Positions 33,651 to 43,240 of a DNA stretch of 64,000 nt are shown piece after piece. The stretch is from Begonia masoniana (taxonomy: Eukaryota > Streptophyta > Magnoliopsida > Cucurbitales > Begoniaceae): NCBI GenBank assembly GCA_022432975.1, contig CM039502.1, forward strand, positions 13,795,143-13,859,142, read 5' to 3'. The notes below the pieces were generated by a model that saw only the letters and a program-made list of their open reading frames with translations, ran no database searches and was not told the DNA's origin. The translations under genes and the position numbers were made by a program. Each line of letters begins with the position of its first letter. The first letter of the stretch is position 1.

Positions 33651-35309
33651 CTGAATAGTCATATATTTTTGTCTCTGCTGTGTGTAGAAGATTCCGGCAC
33701 ATAATGAAAACTATATTAGACAATCATGAAAGTGTGTTTATGACGTGCTTTAACTATGGCAACTTGTGGTGTCAATCACAAGCACTAGTTTACTCTCGAA
33801 TATCCAATTGATTATCACTGAAAGATCCCCAGATTCCAACATATAAAAGCAGTATAAATTCACATCCAAATAACACGAAACTTTATGACATTTTTACTTG
33901 ATATGATGACAATCTCGGTACGCTTTAGATTATCAAACAAAGGGAAGAAACAAAATAGGCACAAGAATCGGATCTCGGATTAACAGAATCTGATCTAAAA
34001 ATTACTCAATTTGCAAAAATCATAACTTTTAATTGGTTGAACCAAATAGTCTAAAATTTTCAGAGAGACTTACCCAGAGTGTAATGAGGCTACTCGCCAA
34101 ATATCGCAGCCTAATGCATTGTAGATCTAAAGTTATGACAAAAATGGCAGAGGTCATCGGAACTCATTTTACTACTTCGGCCGAGAACGGAAAGCCAACT
34201 TCAGGAAGACGTAACTCTCTCTTTTGAAAATGAAACGACGCAACTCTTGCGGCAGATTAAAGTTGTGGATGTGAGGTTGGTGTGTGTAAACATCAGAGGT
34301 TAATTCGTTGAGATGAAAAAAATATGGACAAAAACACGATGTTGGTTCGAGAAGGTGCAAATTGGACACCTTTCGGGTCTTGTCTCCTCGATTGAGAAGC
34401 GCTCCAACAAGGCAAAGGTGAGAGTTTGTACACCCTTGTGGGAATAACTATCTTCAATTACGATGGTAGAAAATGGTACACTAATAATAGTTTCCACGGT
34501 ACTCACAAGATGGAAACAATATAACTAAGAACACTCAAATATGACACACTGAGCGCTAATGAGGTTGAGCTTCGGAAGATGCTCGGGTTTGTGATGAACA
34601 ATGTTGAATCGTTTTTTCATTCAATCAAAGATGTCGCTGCTCAGCAGCAAACAAAAGGTTTAAATACCTCCTCTAAACAATATTAGGGTTCGGTCAAAAG
34701 AAACAAAAAACCATAGGAAGTTAGGGCTTCAAGAAGCCCACAACGCGCACGCGGCCTCCTCTTCAGCCCATCAATGTCACGTGCGTCCTTCCTCGTTTCC
34801 TCCATGTTTTTGAGTGCTTCTTCTATTCCAAATTGCATCTTATTTCCCTCCTAAGTCATTCAGCTATGCTTGAAATAAAATCATAAAGTAAATTAAGCTC
34901 GGTTACAATCAATTGTCACAAGGAAAACAAATTTCTTCTTCAATAAATGTTGTGAGAACAAGCCTCTCTATAATTGGCCTTTTTGACCAAGCAAATGATG
35001 TCCAAATTACTTGATCCAACTTATTCTGGAAACCCTGTGATGTCAGCTACATTCTTCATGACGAACACTTGTTGTAATAAGGTCGGCAAGGCTGTCAAAA
35101 ATGCCAAATACCCCTCGGAGATCAGTTTAACAACAGTTTTGTTGGAAGGTCTAATAATCCTTGGACGTGTACTTGATCTTCCATTTATGCCTCACCTTGA
35201 AGAATTTAATATCCTTAAAGCATGATCCTCCATGAAAACCTACAAAAAAAAACACTTGAAAATATGTTAGAAAAACTCCATCGAGTGTTTGAGAAGTGGT
35301 GGATCCGTT
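33651..35309. other. Unassigned DNA between Gypsy-3 and the MULE transposase
   Basis: I recognise no protein or repeat here. By position it could be the 3' part of the MULE, a remnant of another insertion, or both. Short frames (34033-34227, 34974-35225) have no family likeness. Confidence 0.4.
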
Positions 35310-37480
35310 GCACATTAGTTTATGAGCGAAATGTGTTGAAATGTACCGGCGTTCCGTCAAGTATGTGGAAACTCATAAATGTGTCTTGCGAAGTAGAAAC
35401 AGAAGTAGCGCCTGAAGTGGATCTCTGGCCAAAACAAGCCCAACTATTATGCCACTGACACCAACAAATAGAACACGCCATCGTTGAGTTCTTCCTAGTA
35501 ATTATTGAACTTGGTGACTCATCGACATCTCGCACTCTTTTCTTCTACGGCTTACCAGATTGACATTTTTTTGTGCAGAAGGATTTTCTTCATATTTATA
35601 CAGGCGGCCACATGTGTTGCCCACTAATAGGATGGATAAAGTGTGAGTACATTTGGAGATAAGTTCCTCAGTGATAGTATTGATGAACGTAATTTTTTGG
35701 TGCTAGTCTCATGAAATGAATGCAGGGAATGAAATGGACACAAGGGATTCCAGTAAACTTCCACCTGTAACAGTTACACACACACGTATTCATGTCGTCA
35801 ACATATTGTTTGTTGTCGTTGCTGACCTCAAATCGTGCAGCTCCTGCAAACATAGCAGTCCAATTTCAAGTTGCACGTTATAGCTTTACAAGCTTTTTTC
35901 TTATATGGGGACACAAGATGTATGTTGACGAGGTCAACTTCTCATATTTTTTGACAATCTTAGTAATCAAGCACTTTAGAATTATCTCGAATATGGTCAG
36001 AATAAGTTTATCCATGACAGGTAATATAAGTGCATTGAACAACTCACATAAATTGTTTAATCACAATTCACACTTGGAAATCGAAAAAAAATGCATGACT
36101 AACCTAATATCTAGAGTTTGTGTCTCGAAGATATGCGTGGGCATCCTGGTTAATCTGATGTAAGCTTTTCATTTCTATCTCGAAATGAAAAGTTGTGGTT
36201 GCCCTAGCCGCATTCCGCATTTCATCTCTATATACTCTGCCACGAAATTAGTTTTTGAAATTTGCGTGCATATGTCGAAGGCAGTTGTGGTGGTTGGCTG
36301 AGTGTAATTTCTGCTACAGAGTAGGCAACAACCCCTGGTATTTGAAAGAATAAAATAGTTAACATAAAATAATATAACTATCACGCCCCAATATTTGAAA
36401 GAACAATTAAAAAATCCATTATACCTTTTGTCGATCTGAAACAAATGTCCATCTGTATCCTGATTCAGTATTTAGGTATTCCTTTAATAATTTCAAAAAT
36501 CACGTCCATGAGTCCATACACTCTTATTCCACATTGACAACAACAACAAGATATATTCCACCGTTGCCATCAATACTGACGACTGTCAGAAATTGGCCGT
36601 GACACGAGCCCTTTAGATGACAACCATCCAAACAGATAATAAGTCTACCACACTGCAGCAAACATGTCTTGTAAGCAGCCATATATGTATACATTCTTTT
36701 GAATACATATGACTCATTATCGGCAGAGCCTACCAAGTAAGTCTGTAGCCTCATTGTGTTACTCGAATTTGATATACGTATTTCTTTTGCGTACGACCAC
36801 AAGAGCTTGTATTGTTCGTCGCCCTTTCCTTTATTAAGTTTTCGCGTTTCGCTTCTTGCTCTTCTGGCAAGACTTGGTGTAATATTGATATTCAAATCCT
36901 TCATCACTATCTCGATAATGGAATGAATTTCCCACGTAGGTTGACTTTTGAACGTATCAAAATAATGATTTATCACCCATTTTGCAGTAGCGTGTCGATT
37001 CTCAATTTTTCTTGAATAGTTGTGAGAATCGTTGAAACTCTTTATTTGAAATGTGAGCTCATTTTGCATATTCGAACCATGCAGTCGCCAATCACATCCA
37101 TCTTCACACTCTGCCGTCACTCGCCGAGATTCACTTTTAATGAATTTGATCCCATAATTATTATTCAAAGCATATTCTACTATTTCTTTTTTAATTGCCT
37201 TTAAAGAACTATATTTTTCCCAAATAAAATTCCATCTAAATTTCTTTTCTTACCGGTATGTTTTTCACCTCATCACCCTTCGAGTCAATCGGTGTTCAAA
37301 ACTCATCGTCTAGAGTTTTCAATGTCGATTGCACCTATATTTTTTCATTACCTTCTAGGTGATCGAATGCCCGAAGATCACCATATTGGGTGTGGAGTAC
37401 GAATACCAGTCCATATTGACATCACAAGTTGTTGTCTCGTCTAAATCAACTGATCTACTCAAATCAGAATCCATCGACAT
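35310..37480 (-). pseudogene. MuDR-type (MULE) transposase
   Basis: Runs leftward from a plausible ATG at 37480 (MSMDSDLSRSVDLDE, soon interrupted by stops). The DNA-binding Mutator N-domain follows (VEYALNNNYGIKFIKSES, then CEDGCDWRLHGS and FQIKSFNDSHNYSRKI). The MULE catalytic domain begins FKRMYTYMAAYKTCLLQ, IICLDGCHLKG and LTVVSIDGNGG; the open part is 36524-37168. Further left, in shifting frames: RNAARATTTFHFEIEM, then a SWIM zinc finger near 35760 (CVCNCYRWKFTGIPCVH), then a degenerate CX2CX4HX4C knuckle near 35475. Domain order is that of plant MuDR transposases. Many frameshifts make it inactive. It cuts and pastes DNA by binding the terminal inverted repeats. Confidence 0.9.
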
Positions 37481-37559
37481 CGCTAATATAGATAAAATTT
37501 GTTTGAACAAGAAAATTATGCAGAAGTTTTAGGATTTTCGCCAGCTGGGGGGTGAGAAT

Positions 37560-38149
37560 TGTCGGAGATCAGCCCCTTGTTCCTGAGAACGGCCCCCCGT
37601 TCTGAGGCAAAATAATTGAGATCATGGGCCATTTCGGGGCAACGACCCCCCATTATCAATCTTACCAAAAAATATGGACAATAACGGGGGCCTGGGCGGT
37701 GACCCCCAATCCCGAACACCCTTTAAAATGGGGAGACATGGAACGAGAGGTCGTTTCGGGGCGATGACTTCCCGTTTTCGAATACATTTAAAATGGGTAG
37801 GCAAGAATTGGGGGCCATTGGGGGCGGGGACCCCCCGTTATCCAATCACGTGCGGTGCACGTTGGACGAGGGATCTTCGCCCCCCAGATCGACCCCCTGA
37901 CCTAATACGTCCAATGCCACGTAAGCACTGGACAGAACTAGGCGCTCCCCCTCGTTCTTGGCGTTAATTCAAAACCGGAGGTGATCGGCCCCCATTCTAG
38001 GCGTAGATTCAAAACGGGGGTGATCGGCCACCCGCCAAAGTTTGATCTGTTATATTTTTTATAATTTAAAGTTTTAATTGTTAAAGTTTTTAGTTTATAA
38101 GGTTTTTCAAATTAAACTCATGCTTTGAGGGTCAAATTTTTTTAAACTC
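37560..38149. repeat. Right terminal inverted repeat of the MULE
   Basis: Mirror image of 9066-9560 and close to the ends of the intronic copy. It lies directly upstream of the transposase ATG, so it probably also acted as its promoter region. Confidence 0.85.
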
Positions 38150-38199
38150 TAATAAATAATATAACGTTAGTTCGGTTTATATTTCGATTAGAGTAAAAC

Positions 38200-38369
38200 C
38201 ATGCAAGGTCTAATTTATTTACGATGCAAAGTTTAAGATTCATTTTGTTAAAAAAAATTTCAAGTTTATATTGAACAAAATTCCAAAATTTGAGAATTAT
38301 TTTGTTTAAAAACGAAATTGATGATTTAAAATGAATGGATCAATCAAACTTAAAGGTTTAGTTTGTACC
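38200..38369. repeat. Right arm of the older foldback element
   Basis: Complementary to 8732-8880 (CAAAATTCCAAAATTTGAGAA..., ...AAACTTAAAGGTTTAGTTTG). It ends about 125 bp from the kinase stop codon. Confidence 0.6.
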
Positions 38370-38470
38370 ACAAAAGGATTAAAAAAAAAAAAAACATTGC
38401 TTCTTCCTATTCTCTTTCATCGCCTCATGCAATGCTGTTGCTTGAACAAATACAAACCACAAAGGAATTC

Positions 38471-38496
38471 CTCTCTCTCTCTCTCTCTCTCTCTCT
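38471..38496. repeat. (CT)13 microsatellite at the kinase stop codon
   Basis: Thirteen CT units. Read on the kinase strand, the repeat begins at the last two bases of the TAG stop (38497-38495), so it forms the start of the 3' UTR. Confidence 0.9.
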
Positions 38497-41400
38497 AAAA
38501 AGAAACACTCCGATTCTCTGATCCTCTGTCGTTGTCACTGACCTGTGAGAAAATCTTTCCACTTTGTGATCCTTCCATCTTGTGAAAGCTTATCATTAAC
38601 CTGTTTGGGCTACAAGAATACCCACTCTCTTCCTCCGATCCCCAGCTGCTTCCATTTTCATGACGATCAGAATCAACTTTACTAGTGTTATGGCTCACCA
38701 CTGGTCCTCCATTGAAGACAGACTTTCTGCTGTTCAAACTGCTGTTCCTGCTTACAAACATGGCGTCCTCCGGTACTTTACTGCTCCTTCTCGCGTGGGT
38801 TGAAGAGAAGCTCTCACTCTCCGACCTGTAACTGCTCTTGCCGGAGCTCGGCGAGCTCTGACAAACCTCTTGCATTTGAACGTCGTTGTTAGCAGCTTCT
38901 TCCTCGCCGTCTTTTTCAGCTTCATCTTCCTCTCCGTTTGAGGAGTCTGAATTCTCGTCTTCTTCACGAGGAAGGTGGTCGGGAGAGGAAGGTGACGGCG
39001 GGGGAGAGGAGGAGAGGAAGCTGAGGGCGATGACGACGTCGCTTATTAATGGACGGACTGAAGCTTCTTCCTGGAGGCACATGGCGGCTATGGCAACCGC
39101 TTGATTCAGGTCTTTTTCTGGGAAGTTCCCTTTGAGTTGTGGGTCTGCCATTTCCGGGTACTTCTTAGGATCTCTGAATAATGGTTCAGCCTGTATTTGC
39201 AGTGAGATCAAGTTCATATCAATCATAAATACATACATTGAACAATCTACGTACATACAGAGTTCAATCTAACGGCATTCTTAAAGCAAAATACTGCTAT
39301 TATGTGATTGCTAAATGTGACGACAAATCGTAATTTAAAAATGAATTTTTGATTTTATAAGAAAAATAAATGGGAAACTAATAAAATCATACTAACCCAA
39401 CTAACAAGATTTTGCTCACTGCTTGGCCGAGTCGTGTCGATTGCTCTTCTCCCTGTGACGAGCTCGAGCAAAACTACGCCAAAGCTGTACACATCGGATT
39501 TCAAAGTGAGATCTCTGTTCCTCGAGTATTCGGGGGCACAATAGCCGTAAGTTCCCATGATCCTGGAGGACACGTGCACTTTGTCGCCGATCGGGCCCAG
39601 CTTTGCTAGCCCAAAATCCGATAACTTAGGGTTGTAATCGTGGTCCAACAAGATGTTTGAGGACTTAAGATCCCTGTATATTACTGGTGGATCGACCTTG
39701 TCGTGTAGATATTCAAGTCCTCTTGCCGCTCCTGATGCTATCTTTATTCTCGAGTACCAATCCAATGTCTTCTCTTCGTCTTCTATATCTGTAAAACATA
39801 ATATAATAATAACAATAATCATCTCAAGTTCAATTGTGCATCTATTGTGAAAAAAAAAAGAAAGAGAACTGACCAAGAAGATGATCCTCGAGAGATCCAT
39901 TAGACATGAACTCATAAACGAGAAGCCGTTGATCACCATCGGCGCAGTATCCGACAAGGTTGACCAAGTTAGGATGGTGCAAGAGGCTTAACATGAGAAC
40001 CTCAACAAGAAACTCCTTATTTCCTTGTAGACCATTTCTGTCTAGCTGCTTCACAGCCACAACCTAAAGTAAAAGTTCATAAAATCACATCAAAATACAC
40101 ATAAAGTAACACTTAAAAACAATGTTAACTATACATGTTTCAAAATTTATTTGACATTCAGTCCTCGAATTTGAGCATCCAATGCCTTACTCGAGCTGTT
40201 TAATCGACTGTGACTCTCTGAGTTCATCCTAAAAAGTTTTTCTACACGAGAGCCAATCAAACATAGTACTCAAACATAAGACATTGAATATCTGAGAAAA
40301 TATGTTTGAAAATTAGTAAAAATAACAAGGGTTAAATTTGAAATACTCCCTAAATTAAAAACTCTGACATTTAAAATCTTAAACTATAAAAAATATAACA
40401 GATCAAACCTTAGCAGGTGGCATATCACCCCCGTTCTTAATTTACGCATAGAATAGGGGGCCGATCACCTCTCGTTCTAAATTAACGCCGAGAAAGGGGA
40501 GCCGATCACCCCTCGTTCTGTTCAGTGCTTACGTGGTACTGGACGTATTGGGTCGGGGGGTCGATGTGGAGGGGCGGGGACCCCCGTCCAACATGCATCG
40601 CACGTAATTAGAGAACGGGAGATCCCCGCCACCCAAAGACCCCCGTTTCTGCCTCCCTATTTTAGAGGTATTTGGGAACGGGGAGTCACCGTCCCGAAAC
40701 GACCCCTTGTTCCCAACCTCCCCATTTTAGAGGGTGTTCGGGTACGGGGGATTCACCGCCCCGAAACGGCACCTCGTTGTTGGCCATATTTTTTTGCGCC
40801 AAAAACGGCCCCCTGATCTCAAAATTAGGGCTGGAGAACGGGGGGATGATGGGAGGCGGTGACCCCCCGTTCTTAAAATTAGGGTTGAGAATAGGAGGTC
40901 ATTGTCCTAGAACGGGAGACCGATCCTTGACAATATATAAAAAATCGGCCCTCCTTCCACCCTCCATTGTTGAAAAATCCAATTTTCTCTCGGCCCCAAC
41001 CGCAATTCCAACACAAAATTCGATCATTTCATGCCCCTACCGTTTTGATTTTTCCATCCACAATCCTTGTCTTCCAATATCATCAAAAAATACCACAAAT
41101 CCGAACCCTAAATCTTTAAAATTTTCAAATCCCCAATTCAACCTAAATCCCCAAAATCCTCTTAAATGACACTCAAATTGACGATTAAAAGAAACACTGC
41201 CTCGTCACAAGAAGGTCGGTCAGTCATAAGGTAGCCCGATCGAACGGCCTCTGCCAAATCATCCATCGATGTCACAAGTAGAACTATTTCAAGGGGGTTC
41301 GAAAAACCAGCAACTGTCATCATAAGGTGCTCCGTGTGTAGCGCGACGGCCGCCAACTGAGTATTTTTTGAATTAATTTCAAAATTAGATGTGTAAGGAG

Positions 41401-42991
41401 CAGTTTGAGCAGGATATGTCAACCGCTCGGTTATTCATTCAAAGACCGTCAAGTTTGAGTCATTCGACATAATCGCCTACACGGAGTGTACGGATTGAGG
41501 GGCGATAACTGCAATAGAACTGTTCGCTTGTTTTTATCAAACTTGACCTCTACCGGGAGGTCAGGATGTTTGAAGACGTACCTCCTTAGTACATGGTACA
41601 GAGATTTTGATACCTCCAGAGACGGTTAATGAAGTGCCCGGGTTTGCGGGAGAAGGAAATGAGGTAGAGAGATACTACCATGCTTACCGAAATTGTGATT
41701 TTTTTAGATCGGCTGAAGGACTTGACTTCCTTAGGGAAATTCATTGAAATGCAAACATCGGAGGGTTCGTGAAGCCAAAATCTAAGGATTTGAATGTCAA
41801 AGCTCAGGTTATTCACAATCTGATAACCCACACCATTCTACCTCGAGATGAACATAGAGATGTCCTAAGCTGCATAAATTTCTATGGGATGGAGAAGCTG
41901 TGCAACGGGAAGATGTTCGACTCTGATTTCGTGATTTTAGGTCACATGCATGAGATCGGTCAGACATGCAACAAGAATTTGCCAACAACGGGGCCCCCAT
42001 TTCTGAACACCCTCTAAAATGGGGAGACATGGAACAGGGAGTCGTTTCAGACACCTCATTCTCGAATACCTCTAAAATGGGGAGGCAGAAATGGGGTGAC
42101 CTCCTGTTCTCCAATCACGTGTGGTGCACGTTGGACAGGGGGTCCCCACCCCCCACGTCGACCCCCTACCCAATACGTCTAGTGCTCCGTAAGCACTAGA
42201 CAGAACGGGGGTGATTGGCCCTCCGTTCTCGGTGTTAATTCAGAACGCGAGGTGATCGGCCCCCGTTCTAGGCCTAAATTCAAAACGGGAGGGTGATCGG
42301 CCACCGGCCAAGATTTGATCTATTACATTTTTTATAATTTATGATTTTAGTTGTTAGGATTTTTAGTTTAGGAGGTGTTTGAAATTAAAACCATACTTTG
42401 GGATTTAAATTGGTTTTAACCCAAATAACAATTTGGTGTACTCTAAATAATGAAAATTATGATAGAAACCTGGTTGGTAGGTTTTAGGGTTCCTTTATAA
42501 ACTCTTCCAAAGCCCCCTTCACCCAGAAGACATTCCTGTCTAAAGTTGTTTGTTGCAGTTGCTAACTCTCTGAATGTGAAGTTTTCTGCTGCGATGTTTC
42601 CTTTTTCTGCTTGGTTCTTCTCCTTTTTCATCTCAGCTCCGGCTTTCTTCTTCTTTTTTTCTGCAAAACAAACTGATAAAATGAGGATTTTAAGCTCAAA
42701 AATTAGTCAACAATCATTCAGATTCTCCTGCTGTCATGACATGAGCTGAATTTCTGTTTTTTCTTTGAAATGCTCTTCCTAATATTGTTGAAACCCCCGT
42801 AGATTCTCATTTTGTCATCTATTTTTGTATTTGTTGGATGCCATTTATAACTAGAAATCATGTCGTTTGAAGCGAGAGAACTCACCGGGCAAGCTCGAGG
42901 CAGAATGATCATTGAAGTTAGGAAAAGAATTCTCTCTCTTGCATGTCATTGTTTCATTTCTTTGTGATAAGAAACACGGGCAACAACTCAT
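38495..42991 (-). CDS. Receptor-like cytoplasmic kinase (RLCK VII / PBS1-like), five exons
   Basis: Exons on the minus strand: 42991-42886, 42660-42470, 40063-39874, 39788-39397 and 39190-38495, all with GT-AG junctions and consistent phases, giving 524 residues. The N-terminus MSCCPCF has cysteines 3, 4 and 6 suited to S-acylation; a lysine run and [13 protein letters not shown] precede the kinase. Glycine loop [11 protein letters not shown] (82-92), lysine 104 in [15 protein letters not shown] (catalytic D202), DFG (220-222) and GYCAPEY are all present, so it should be active. The fold closes with [20 protein letters not shown] serine- and acid-rich tail of about 180 residues follows. RLCK VII kinases relay signals from plasma-membrane receptors; the closest branch (PBL/LIP) is my inference. 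Intron 2 (2406 bp) is mostly a MULE. Confidence 0.92.
40934..40941 (+). promoter_or_regulatory. TATA-like box inside the intronic MULE
   Basis: TATATAAA downstream of the left inverted repeat, followed by a pyrimidine-rich leader-like stretch (CCCTCCTTCCACCCTCC). The same arrangement recurs at 61738. It could be the element's own promoter, firing opposite to the kinase. Confidence 0.35.
41700..42017 (+). pseudogene. Possible plant-transposon-type domain fragment inside the MULE
   Basis: The translation [20 protein letters not shown]...[22 protein letters not shown] resembles, by layout only, the 'ARxWhxFixxxLMPTTHxxxVsxxRxxLLycIm' signature of poorly characterised plant transposon proteins. 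The frame is open from 41769 but lacks a believable start and runs into the inverted repeat. Similarity is judged by eye; the call is tentative. The preceding 41162-41700 has no recognisable content. Confidence 0.35.
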
Positions 42992-43240
42992 GACTTTCCC
43001 GCTCCAAAGATATATTGAAAGAGAAACAATGCCTTAGGCTTGATTCCAAACCCTAAATTGCATTGAAGAAGCCATGAAAATCATGCTGAAATACTAAGAA
43101 ATGAAGCAAGAAGAAGGTTTTCTTTAACGTTTTTTGTGTTGAGAGAGAATGAATTTAGCCAGGTCCCTCAAGAACATTGAAGGACGTGGCTAGATTGGTC
43201 AGATGACAAGAATAGAAAATGTGAAGGTATATAAAAAATT
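42992..43240 (-). promoter_or_regulatory. Kinase 5' UTR and core promoter
   Basis: Upstream of the ATG at 42991 there is no other gene. Minus-strand TTTATATACC at about 43228-43238 is a plausible TATA box, which would give a 5' UTR of about 200 bases. Purine-rich GAGAGAGAAAC stretches lie in the proposed leader. Confidence 0.4.

Larger units (their letters stand above)
9066..38149 (-). mobile_element. MULE (Mutator-like transposon) carrying the whole retrotransposon nest
   Basis: The left end (from 9066, GGGTTAAAACCAA) and right end (to 38149) are long inverted repeats of each other. Both read, from outside in, AAGTATGAGTTTAATTTGAAA, then ATAAAAAATRTAACAGATCAAAC, then TTGGCGGGTGGCCGATCACC. 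The flanks carry the identical 9-bp duplication TAATAAATA (9057-9065 and 38150-38158); 9 bp is the hallmark of Mutator-like elements. A decayed MULE transposase lies just inside the right end on the minus strand. The interval 9846 to about 33650 is later retrotransposon DNA, so the MULE itself was about 5 kb. Pairing ends 29 kb apart rests on the repeat match plus the duplication. Confidence 0.88.
40329..42422. mobile_element. MULE copy in kinase intron 2
   Basis: 2094 bp with ends GGGTTAAA and TTTTAACCC. Flanked by the 9-bp duplication AAATAACAA (40320-40328 and 42423-42431). The long inverted repeats (about 40329-40785 and 41978-42422) match those of the 9066-38149 MULE. The left repeat has lost about 30 bp near its tip. 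No transposase is present, so it is non-autonomous. It lies antisense-neutral within the intron, 38 bp from the splice donor of exon 2. Confidence 0.94.

Noticed and set aside
34974..35458. Plus-strand frames beside the MULE transposase
   Set aside because: No family likeness; they lie next to or over the degenerate C-terminal end of the transposase read on the other strand.
36175..36444. 89-residue minus-strand frame as a separate gene
   Set aside because: It falls inside the MULE transposase region and mixes its frames; treated as part of the pseudogene.
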